6,045 nucleotides of DNA from Planctomycetota bacterium (GTDB taxonomy: Bacteria; Planctomycetota; Planctomycetia; Planctomycetales; Planctomycetaceae), in the NCBI GenBank assembly GCA_023429275.1, contig JAEYWB010000119.1, positions 1-6,045 of the forward strand, read 5' to 3'. Below, in pieces: positions 1-6,045 of this stretch (position 1 is the stretch's first letter; every line of letters starts with the position of its first letter). The notes beneath the pieces are model-generated. The model made no database searches, had not been told where the DNA came from, and was given only the letters and a program-made list of their open reading frames with translations. The position numbers were made by a program, and so were the translations under genes.

Positions 1-143
1 TCGAGCTGGTCCACCAGAGCACCTGCGTCGTCCCCCACTGGGAATTCACGGTCGGAGACTCGGGCCGCTGGTCAACGAAGATCCGCCTGAGCCTCGACAC
101 GTCCGCCGCCCAGGCCCGCATGCTCGCAGCGTCGGGGACGTGA
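1..143 (+). CDS. 3' end of an unrecognised protein-coding gene (partial, cut by window start)
   Basis: The frame beginning at base 3 is open from the window edge to a TGA at 141-143 and gives the last 46 residues of a protein, ending in ...[11 protein letters not shown]. Almost every codon ends in G or C, as in the two large genes downstream, whereas the other two plus frames have poorer codon usage or an early stop. That supports genuine coding on the plus strand. The fragment is soluble-looking, has one Cys and three Trp/Phe residues in a segment reading [13 protein letters not shown], and has no membrane segment. I do not recognise the family and the fragment is too short to assign one. 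An alternating hydrophobic pattern around HWEFTV and TKIRLSL would fit the last strands of a beta-rich domain (inference). After the stop the same frame stays open to 344, so a nonsense mutation or wrong end cannot be fully excluded. Confidence 0.6.
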   Translation, partial: ELVHQSTCVVPHWEFTVGDSGRWSTKIRLSLDTSAAQARMLAASGT

Positions 144-487
144 ACGATCGAAACACTCGCCGGCCAGAAACAGGGCCAGAACGATGCCGCGGATCCTGAG
201 GATGTCGGAGTTCTGTACTCGGCCGCTGGGATTGCCGGCGGCCTCGTGCTGGAGCGGGTGATCAATCGTCGCCAGCCTCTGCTTCCTGATCTGTCTTGTC
301 GGAATGTTCTTCACCTGACTCCGTGCGTCGCAGCAGATTGCTGAGCGGAAGCTCGGACCTCAACAGCCGCTCCGTCGCACTGGTCTCGTTCTTTGTCTCG
401 GTCGCGCGGGCGATCGGTGGAACGTGTTCTCCGAGATCGCAACCGGTCGGGATTGCTCGGCTCCCGAGGCTGGGGCATAGTGTTCGC
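144..487. other. Intergenic region of about 340 bases without a convincing gene
   Basis: This stretch separates the upstream gene end from the ATG of the large cytochrome-domain gene. Two plus-strand frames are partly open here. The frame of the upstream gene runs on from 144 to a TGA at 342-344, and the frame of the downstream gene is open back to an ATG at 296. Neither gives a recognisable protein, and third-position G/C preference is visibly weaker than in the flanking genes, particularly after about 260. A minus-strand frame is open over 72-314, but its third positions fall on the first codon positions of the plus frame, the usual signature of a shadow. I find no clear sigma-70 promoter pair, tRNA or strong hairpin. 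The promoter for the two-gene operon downstream should lie here, but I cannot place it. Confidence 0.5.
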
Positions 488-3400
488 ATGCACCAGGGCA
501 TTGTGACACTTCTGTTGTTCATGGGGCTGATCGCTTTGCCGGGCGAGGGCGCGCGCGCCGCGGAACCGGCCGCCGCCACGGTGGACTACCTTCGTGATGT
601 CCGCCCCCTTCTCAAGGAGAGATGTTTCTCCTGCCACGCGGCCCTCAAGCAGGAGGGGAACCTGCGGCTCGATACCGGCGCGAGGATCCGCCAGGGGGGC
701 GATTCGGGAGCCGGGGCCGTCCCCCGCAAGCCGGCCGAGAGCCATCTGCTGAAGCGCCTGACCGCCCGCGATCCGGCCGAGCGGATGCCTCCCGAAGGGG
801 ATCCCCTCAAGCCGGAAGAGATCGAACGGATCACCCGCTGGATCGCCGAAGGAGCGGTCACGCCCGCCGACGAGCAGGAAGAACGCGACCCGCGGAAGCA
901 CTGGGCGTTTCAACCGGTCGTGCGTCCTCCTCTGCCGCGAAGCTCAGGCGGCGTGTCGGCCGACGAGCATCCGATCGACGCGTTCATCACGGCCCGGCTC
1001 GCTGCCCGCAAGCTGATTCGTCAGCCTCCTGCTTCGCGTCGCACGCTCGCCCGGCGGCTGTTTCTCGACGTGACCGGGCTTCCTCCCACCCCCGAGGTGG
1101 TCGAGGCGTTCGTCGCCGATGAGCGTCCCGAGGCGTATTCCGAACTGGCCGAGTCGGTCCTGGCGAGTCCGCACTACGGCGAGCGGGCCGCGCAGCTCTG
1201 GCTCGACGTTGTCCGGTACGCCGATACGCATGGCTTCGAGGTCAATACGCAGCGTGACCATGCGTGGCCTTACCGCGACTGGGTTATCCGGTCTTTCAAC
1301 GACGACAAGCCCTATGACCGGTTCCTCTCCGAGCAACTGGCCGGGGATGCCGTCGGAGCGGACGAGGCGACCGGGTTTCTCGTTGCGGCCGCCGTACTCC
1401 TTCCCGGCCAGATCGGTCAGGACGATGCTTCGAAGCGGCTCGCCCGGCAGGATGCTCTCGACGAGATGATCGGCGGGACCTCCTCCGCGATGCTCGGCAT
1501 CACTCTCGCCTGCGCCCGCTGCCACGACCACAAGTTCGATCCCCTCACGCAGCGCGACTACTACGCCCTCCAGGCCTTCTTCGCCGGGGTCGAGTATGGC
1601 GATCGGCCCATTCAGGACGCCGACGCCCGCACCCGCGCGGCGGCGGCCGCGGCCCTCGCACCACGACTCGAGGAGTTGGAGAGACGCCTTCGTGCGTTCG
1701 AACCAGCGGCCTTTACAGGCAAGACGCTCCTGGTCGACGAAGAGGACTCCCGGCTCGTGACGGCACTGAAGCCGAAGAACGGCCCCGGCAACAATCCCGT
1801 CGGCACGAACCGCGGCTATCGCGACGACCCGGGCGCCGCGGATCGCCTCGGGAACCTCAGCGGCGGGCATTACACGTGGTGGAACAACGTCCCCGGCGAA
1901 GATGTCCTCACGTATACGCCGGGCGTCGCCGGACGCTACCGCCTCTGGATCTCCTGGGGTGCCCATGGAAGCGGCGTCCACACGCGCGACGCGCGGTACG
2001 TCCTCGATCGGGACGGCGATCTGGCGACCCGTGATGACCAGCAGGAGATCGCACGGGTCGACCAGTACTACCCGGCAGGGGTGACGTCCGGCACCACGGA
2101 ACAGAAACCCCTCTGGAGCGGCCTGCAAACCGCAGGGACCTGGGATTGGACTCCCTCCAGCCGGCTCATCCTTCGTGGAGGAGAGACCGGAACCGGGATC
2201 ACGGCCGACGTCATCCTGCTCCAGGAAGAGCGTGCCGGGCCGGATGACGGTCACTCTCTTCCGCGGTTGCGTCCCCCGGTCAATCCCAGGATGAACGTCG
2301 AGAACTTCGGCGCGACGAACGCCCGGTTTGTGCGCTTCCGCGTTGACGAGACGATCGACTCGAACCGGCACGAACCGTGCCTCGACGAGCTGGAGATCTA
2401 CGGCACCAAAGACCCGACGAAGAATCTCGCCCTGGCGAGCCTCGGGACCAGGGCGACCTCCTCCGGCAACTTCTCGGGGGGCGGTCCTCATCAGTTGAAG
2501 CACATCAACGACGGGGCTTATGGCAACGGTCGCAGCTGGATCTCGAGCGAGCTTGGCGGCGGCTGGGTGCAGCTCGAGCTCCCACAGCCGGCCGAGGTCG
2601 ACCGCATCGTCTGGGGGCGCGACCGCAACGGAAAATTCGCCGACCGCCTTCCGACCCGCTACCACGTCGAAGCCTCTCTCGACGGAACCGAGTGGAAGGA
2701 AGTCGCCGGCCACGGTGACCGCCTCCCCCGGGGAACCCCGCATGATCCGGTGAACCTCCTGCTCGCCACCCGCCCCGGAGGGGGCGAAGGGGACCTGCCC
2801 GGCCTGATCGCCGAGCGGGCGCGGCTGCAGGCCGAGAAGCAGCGGCTCGAAACTCCCCGGCTCGTCTTCGCCGGGACGTTCCGTGCTCCCGATACGACGT
2901 ACCTTCTCCGCCGCGGTGATCCGGAGCAGCGGGAGGACGAGGTCGCGCCGGCGGTGCCGGAGCTGTTTCAATCAGGCACGGCCGAGACCGCTACGCCTGC
3001 GACCGAGCAGGAGCGGCGCCGGCAGCTCGCCCGCTGGGTCGCCTCGCGAGACAACCCGCTGACCGCGCGGGTCATGGTCAACCGCATCTGGCAGTCCCAT
3101 TTCGGACGGGGAATCGTCGAGACCGCGAACGACTTCGGTCTCAACGGAGTCGCTCCGTCGCATCCCGAGCTGCTCGACTGGCTTGCCAGCGAGTTCATGG
3201 CGAGCGGCTGGTCGATCAAGCATCTCCATCGGATCATTCTGAACTCGGCGACCTACCAGCAGGGGAATGCCGTCGATGCCGCGGCCGAAGAGCTCGACCA
3301 GGACAACCGCCTCCTCTGGCGGTTTCCATCCCGACGGATCGAAGCGGAGTCGATCCGCGACGGAATGCTCGCGGTGAGCGGCGAGCTGAACCTCGAGATG

Positions 3401-3844
3401 GGAGGTCCGGGCTTTGATTTCTTCCAGCAGCGAGGGGGCCTGAGCGGCTTCGTGCCGATCGAGAACTTCAAGGCGGCCGGGCTGCGGCGGATGATCTACG
3501 CCCACAAAATCCGGATGGAATCGACGCCGGTCTTCGGTCCGTTCGACTGTCCCGATGCCGGCCAGTCGACGCCGCGCCGCGATCGCTCGACGACGGCGAT
3601 CCAGGCCCTGAACCTGTTCAACAGCCCGTTCGTCGCCCGCCGGGCGGAACTGTTCGCCGCGCGGGTCGAGCGCGAGGCGACGTCTGACGCGGAAGCCCGC
3701 GTCGAGAGAGCCTTCGCACTCGCACTGGGCCGATCTCCGTCCGCGGTCGAGCGGGAGGCTTCCGTAAAGGCGGTTGATGCGGCCGGCCTCGCGACTCTCT
3801 GTCGCGTGCTTCTCAACAGCAACGAGTTCCTGTTCCTTCCCTGA
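488..3844 (+). CDS. Secreted planctomycete cytochrome-domain protein (PSCyt1 - DUF1549/PSCyt2 - carbohydrate-binding-like insert - DUF1553/PSD1)
   Basis: The product has 1118 residues. Residues 1-24 form a Sec signal peptide: a hydrophobic core ([13 protein letters not shown]) and an ARA-A cleavage site. Residues 32-123 match PSCyt1, a c-type cytochrome domain with haem motif CFSCH at 46-50 and a possible distal ligand Met100 in ERMPPEG. Residues 160-372 match DUF1549 ([20 protein letters not shown]) and end with a second CxxCH in [11 protein letters not shown] (342-352). Residues 410-580 resemble a golvesin-C-like beta-sandwich ([16 protein letters not shown]). Residues 602-745 resemble an F5/8 discoidin-type carbohydrate-binding domain. 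A short helical stretch lies near 773-790. Residues 843-1095 match DUF1553 ([36 protein letters not shown]). ATG488 is chosen because the signal peptide begins there; the open frame reaches 296, but those 64 codons look non-coding. The Shine-Dalgarno match is weak. The enzymatic role of the family is unknown; domain identity is clear, function is inferred. Confidence 0.95.
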   Translation: MHQGIVTLLLFMGLIALPGEGARAAEPAAATVDYLRDVRPLLKERCFSCHAALKQEGNLRLDTGARIRQGGDSGAGAVPRKPAESHLLKRLTARDPAERMPPEGDPLKPEEIERITRWIAEGAVTPADEQEERDPRKHWAFQPVVRPPLPRSSGGVSADEHPIDAFITARLAARKLIRQPPASRRTLARRLFLDVTGLPPTPEVVEAFVADERPEAYSELAESVLASPHYGERAAQLWLDVVRYADTHGFEVNTQRDHAWPYRDWVIRSFNDDKPYDRFLSEQLAGDAVGADEATGFLVAAAVLLPGQIGQDDASKRLARQDALDEMIGGTSSAMLGITLACARCHDHKFDPLTQRDYYALQAFFAGVEYGDRPIQDADARTRAAAAAALAPRLEELERRLRAFEPAAFTGKTLLVDEEDSRLVTALKPKNGPGNNPVGTNRGYRDDPGAADRLGNLSGGHYTWWNNVPGEDVLTYTPGVAGRYRLWISWGAHGSGVHTRDARYVLDRDGDLATRDDQQEIARVDQYYPAGVTSGTTEQKPLWSGLQTAGTWDWTPSSRLILRGGETGTGITADVILLQEERAGPDDGHSLPRLRPPVNPRMNVENFGATNARFVRFRVDETIDSNRHEPCLDELEIYGTKDPTKNLALASLGTRATSSGNFSGGGPHQLKHINDGAYGNGRSWISSELGGGWVQLELPQPAEVDRIVWGRDRNGKFADRLPTRYHVEASLDGTEWKEVAGHGDRLPRGTPHDPVNLLLATRPGGGEGDLPGLIAERARLQAEKQRLETPRLVFAGTFRAPDTTYLLRRGDPEQREDEVAPAVPELFQSGTAETATPATEQERRRQLARWVASRDNPLTARVMVNRIWQSHFGRGIVETANDFGLNGVAPSHPELLDWLASEFMASGWSIKHLHRIILNSATYQQGNAVDAAAEELDQDNRLLWRFPSRRIEAESIRDGMLAVSGELNLEMGGPGFDFFQQRGGLSGFVPIENFKAAGLRRMIYAHKIRMESTPVFGPFDCPDAGQSTPRRDRSTTAIQALNLFNSPFVARRAELFAARVEREATSDAEARVERAFALALGRSPSAVEREASVKAVDAAGLATLCRVLLNSNEFLFLP

Positions 3845-3874
3845 TTCCGTTCCTTCTCCGAGCCGAGACCCGAT

Positions 3875-5380
3875 ATGCCCGAGCGCCGACGACACCGTCC
3901 CGGTCATCCCGGCCCGTCGAACCTCGTCCGACGTGAGGAGCCGCTGCATCGCCGCGATTTCTTTGCCTCGACCGGATCGGCATTGAGCGCGATCGCACTC
4001 ACGAGCCTGCTGTCGTCTCAGCGGCTTCTCGCCAGCGAAGGGGGTTCCGCTCCGCGCATTGACCCCACTCAGCCGCACGCGAGCCGCGAGCCGCACTACC
4101 CCGCACGGGCGAAGAACGTCGTCGTCATCTTCTGTGCCGGGGCCTGCAGTCAGCTCGAGACGTGGGACTTCAAGCCGGAACTGATCAAACAGGACGGCAA
4201 GCCTCTTCCCGGCGGGCCCCCCGTCACCTTTCAGGGTCCGGCCGGCAACCTCGCCCGGCCGCAGTACGAGTTCCGGCCGCGCGGCGAGACCGGCAAGATG
4301 GTCTCCGACATGATCCCGCATCTTGCGGAGCTGACGGACGACTTCGCCTTCATTCACTCGCTGACGAGCAAGACGAACACGCACGGACCGGCCGAGAACT
4401 TTCTGTCGACCGGCTTCGTGCAGGACGGCTTCCCCAGCATCGGCGCGTGGGTCACCTACGCCCTCGGGACCGAGAACGACAACCTGCCGGCGTTCGTGGC
4501 GATTCCCGATCCGCGCGGCATCCCGCAGGCCCGCGGCAACAACTGGGGGCCGGGCTTCCTCCCCGCCGCCTATCAGGGGACGCCGTTCAGCTCGAATCAG
4601 CCGATCCAGAACCTCGTGGCGCCGGCGTCGATCTCGCCGGCCCCGGACCGGAGTGCCCGCGACCAGCTGACGCTCCTCAACCGCGAGCATCTCGAAGCGA
4701 ACCGTGGTGACTCGGACCTGTCGGCCCGGATCGCCAGCTACGAGCTGGCCGCACGAATGCAGCTCTCGGTCCCGGAGATCAGCGATCTTTCAACGGAGAC
4801 GCCGGCCACTCTCAAGATGTACGGGGCGGACGATCCGCTCGACGCGCACAAGGTCGGATACGCCCGCAACTGCATCCTGGCGAGGCGGCTGATCGAGAAA
4901 GGGGTCCGCTTCGTCCAGCTCTTCAACGGCGCCTACGCCAGCGGCGGCAAGCTCAACTGGGACGGCCACAGCGCGCTGCGGGAGCAGTACGACGTCCACG
5001 CCCGCATCATGGACCAGCCCTCCGCGGCGCTGATCCAGGACCTGCGGCAGCGAGGCCTGCTGGAAGACACGCTCGTCGTCTGGTGTACCGAGTTCGGCCG
5101 GATGCCGATGTTCCAGAAGGGCGCTCAGGGACGTGACCACAACCCACAGGGGTTCACGGCGGTCCTGACCGGTGCGGGCGTGAAGAGCGGCGTCAGCTAC
5201 GGCGCGACGGACGAACTCGGCTTCAAGGCGGTCGAGAACGTCCTGTCAGTCCACGACCTCAACGCGACGATCCTGCACCTCTTGGGCCTCGACCATCGCC
5301 GGCTGACATTCACGCACAACGGCATCGCGCGGCGACTGACCGACGTGCACGGGCATGTCGTCCACGAAGTCCTCGCCTGA
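3875..5380 (+). CDS. DUF1501 family protein with Tat-type signal, alkaline-phosphatase-superfamily-like
   Basis: The product has 501 residues. An arginine-rich n-region leads to HRRDFFAS (25-32) and the hydrophobic stretch [11 protein letters not shown], consistent with a twin-arginine leader and export in folded form. Residues 79-501 match DUF1501: [20 protein letters not shown] (81-100), [14 protein letters not shown] (167-180), NWDGH (361-365), TEFGRM (405-410), GRDHNPQGF (419-427) and [15 protein letters not shown] (460-474). The repeated His/Asp positions (Asp98, His170, Asp363, His365, His422, His460, Asp461) are candidate metal ligands by analogy with the sulfatase/alkaline phosphatase fold; the family has no established reaction. 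The length is normal. The gene starts 30 bases after the DUF1553 gene, which suggests one operon and a joint extracytoplasmic job. ATG3875 is the only possible start: the same frame has a stop at 3842-3844 with no ATG, GTG or TTG between, and the next Met is residue 142. The ribosome-binding site is weak, perhaps CCGAGA. Confidence 0.95.
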   Translation: MPERRRHRPGHPGPSNLVRREEPLHRRDFFASTGSALSAIALTSLLSSQRLLASEGGSAPRIDPTQPHASREPHYPARAKNVVVIFCAGACSQLETWDFKPELIKQDGKPLPGGPPVTFQGPAGNLARPQYEFRPRGETGKMVSDMIPHLAELTDDFAFIHSLTSKTNTHGPAENFLSTGFVQDGFPSIGAWVTYALGTENDNLPAFVAIPDPRGIPQARGNNWGPGFLPAAYQGTPFSSNQPIQNLVAPASISPAPDRSARDQLTLLNREHLEANRGDSDLSARIASYELAARMQLSVPEISDLSTETPATLKMYGADDPLDAHKVGYARNCILARRLIEKGVRFVQLFNGAYASGGKLNWDGHSALREQYDVHARIMDQPSAALIQDLRQRGLLEDTLVVWCTEFGRMPMFQKGAQGRDHNPQGFTAVLTGAGVKSGVSYGATDELGFKAVENVLSVHDLNATILHLLGLDHRRLTFTHNGIARRLTDVHGHVVHEVLA

Positions 5381-5384
5381 CCGT

Positions 5385-5398
5385 GTGGTGGACACCAC
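5385..5398. repeat. Short perfect inverted repeat after the DUF1501 gene
   Basis: GTGGTG and CACCAC flank a two-base centre (GA), five bases after the DUF1501 stop codon. As RNA this would fold as a five-pair stem with a four-base loop. There is no following T-run, so it is not a classical intrinsic terminator. It could be a weak RNA-end-stabilising hairpin, a protein-binding palindrome for the downstream gene, or chance. Confidence 0.3.
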
Positions 5399-5454
5399 TT
5401 CATCGCGTTCTCCGCAGAAGGTGGGATGAATGAGCGCGTGATCCGGGATCTGAG

Positions 5455-5463
5455 AGGAGAAGG
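5455..5463 (+). promoter_or_regulatory. Strong ribosome-binding site that sets a TTG start
   Basis: AGGAGAAGG is a good match to the anti-Shine-Dalgarno sequence, with the AGGAG core six bases before the TTG at 5466. The same frame has a TGA at 5451-5453, and no ATG or GTG lies between that stop and 5466. The next in-frame ATG, at 5493, lacks such a site. This decides the start of the downstream gene. It is the strongest ribosome-binding site in the window. Confidence 0.75.
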
Positions 5464-5465
5464 TC

Positions 5466-5939
5466 TTGGCGAAGACTCACTTCGACATCTTCATGGAGGC
5501 GTACGCCGCCGTCGATGAGCGGGAGCGTCATCTCGGGGGGGACGTCATTCTGTGTCCGCACGATCCCGACTACGGCTACGACTCGACGCCAGCGAACGCG
5601 TTCACCTTTGCCGCCATGGGCGTAGATGGCGTCCATTGGTCGATTCTCACGATCGACGGACGCGTGAGGGACCACTCGCCAATCGTCTACGTCAGCCCGA
5701 TGGACTCGGACGACGTGATTGTCATGGGCGAGTCCCTCCTGTCGTTCCTTTCGGTCAACTGCGGTGCGTCCATCGAGAAGATGGAGGCAGTTTTTGAAAC
5801 GGAGCGGTCTGGAGATCGTGGACTGGTCGAGTTCCTGGCTCAGAACTTCCGACGCGACGACATGCTGAACGACGGCCGAATCACTCAACTCGGTGCGAGA
5901 CTCAGCCATCTGATTGAGCGGAAGCCCTCGTCACACTGA
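5466..5939 (+). CDS. Uncharacterised 157-residue cytoplasmic protein, TTG start (possible SUKH/immunity-like family)
   Basis: The product is hydrophilic, with no signal peptide or membrane segment and an acidic bias, so it is probably cytoplasmic. It has two visible parts. The central core, residues 37-100, includes YGYDSTPANAFTFAAMGVDGVH, continues into a strand-rich stretch (SILTID, PIVYVSP, DVIVMGESLLSFL) and ends NCG. The C-terminal part, about 102-150, looks helical. From memory, the core resembles a loose group of uncharacterised bacterial proteins with a pattern like TFA-TG-DGVH followed by DSPIV and a GE-L--FL helix. Some of these are SMI1/KNR4 (SUKH)-like and appear as immunity proteins, but I cannot confirm membership and no toxin gene is seen beside it. 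TTG5466 is chosen because of the strong upstream AGGAG and the lack of alternatives. G/C preference at third positions seems slightly weaker than in the large genes. It follows the DUF1501 gene by 85 bases and need not share its function or transcript. Confidence 0.8.
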   Translation: MAKTHFDIFMEAYAAVDERERHLGGDVILCPHDPDYGYDSTPANAFTFAAMGVDGVHWSILTIDGRVRDHSPIVYVSPMDSDDVIVMGESLLSFLSVNCGASIEKMEAVFETERSGDRGLVEFLAQNFRRDDMLNDGRITQLGARLSHLIERKPSSH

Positions 5940-6045
5940 GTCTCACCGGGCACCGTTCGAGAACTCGTCAATCTGTTGAACGGACAACTGGTCGCGACGG
6001 TTTCAGCAGGATCACTTCTCCCCATACCGGTCAGCGACTGCCAGC
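5940..6045. other. Non-coding tail with a weak inverted repeat (5953-5983)
   Basis: After the TGA of the small gene I see no plus-strand gene start. CCGTTC at 5953-5958 pairs with GAACGG at 5978-5983, and one G-U and one A-U pair can extend the stem to eight pairs around a 15-base loop. The loop is long and no T-run follows, so terminator function is doubtful. On the minus strand, 6012-6044 could read as the last ten residues of a convergent gene (LAVADRYGEK then TGA), but that is too short to call. If such a gene exists, the inverted repeat would lie between convergent genes. Confidence 0.3.

Noticed and set aside
72..314. 80-codon minus-strand open frame across the first gene end and the intergenic region
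   Set aside because: Its third positions coincide with first codon positions of the plus-strand frame, the product is Arg-rich and unrecognisable, and no good ribosome-binding site precedes its start.
1639..1656. GC-only run (cggcggcggccgcg-like) resembling a simple repeat
   Set aside because: It encodes an alanine-rich linker helix between DUF1549 and the central insert and is in frame, so it is compositional and not an independent repeat element.
944..2971. 675-codon open frame on the minus strand inside the large gene
   Set aside because: It lies opposite a well-supported gene, has no recognisable domain, and is rich in Arg, Gly and Val as expected of the antisense of GC-rich codons. Long shadow frames are normal where third positions are mostly G or C.
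2972..4690. 572-codon open frame on the minus strand spanning the end of the large gene and the DUF1501 gene
   Set aside because: It crosses two genes with clear family motifs on the plus strand and shows no domain of its own, so it is a shadow of their codon structure.
5385..5398. Intrinsic terminator for the two-gene operon
   Set aside because: The inverted repeat is short and is followed by TTCATCG, not a T-run, so it was listed only as an inverted repeat.
5400..5909. 169-codon minus-strand open frame opposite the small gene
   Set aside because: The plus-strand frame has a strong, well-spaced ribosome-binding site, better codon use and a protein-like core motif. The minus reading has no comparable start signal or motif.
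6012..6044. Possible C-terminus of a convergent minus-strand gene (LAVADRYGEK then stop)
   Set aside because: Ten codons with good third positions are suggestive but far too short to support a gene call; the sequence beyond 6045 is needed.

Overview
The window looks like a piece of a GC-rich planctomycete chromosome (Planctomycetota, Pirellulaceae/Planctomycetaceae-like). The main evidence is a gene pair characteristic of that phylum. The first gene encodes a very large secreted protein with the PSCyt1 - DUF1549 (PSCyt2) - DUF1553 (PSD1) architecture, and the second encodes a DUF1501 protein with a twin-arginine type leader. Coding regions have strongly G/C-biased third positions, and strong Shine-Dalgarno sites are scarce, which is also usual for the phylum. 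No further taxonomic resolution is possible from this window alone.

Layout: (i) bases 1-143 are the 3' end of an unrecognised plus-strand gene cut by the window edge. (ii) Bases 144-487 hold no convincing gene, although the frame of the upstream gene stays open after its stop as far as 344. (iii) Bases 488-3844 encode the 1118-residue PSCyt1/DUF1549/DUF1553 protein, with a Sec-type signal peptide, two CxxCH motifs and a large central insert that looks like two carbohydrate-binding-type beta-sandwich modules. (iv) Bases 3875-5380 encode the 501-residue DUF1501 protein, 30 bases downstream, in the same frame and probably in the same operon. (v) Bases 5381-5465 are a short gap with a small inverted repeat, a possible 30-codon upstream ORF and one clear ribosome-binding site. 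(vi) Bases 5466-5939 encode a 157-residue uncharacterised cytoplasmic protein starting at TTG. (vii) Bases 5940-6045 are a non-coding tail with a weak inverted repeat.

The two large genes probably act together outside the cytoplasmic membrane. One is a putative haem-binding, glycan-binding protein exported unfolded by Sec. The other is an alkaline-phosphatase-superfamily-like protein probably exported folded by Tat. Planctomycetes carry many copies of this pair, often near sulfatases, and its biochemical role is still not established. Polysaccharide processing is a reasonable inference, not something the sequence proves.

I see no mobile element, CRISPR array, tRNA, rRNA or defence system. 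The window is mostly an ordinary example of a common but poorly understood planctomycete module. The points most worth checking are the domain content of the central insert, the start of the large gene, the open frame after the first stop codon, and the identity of the small downstream protein.
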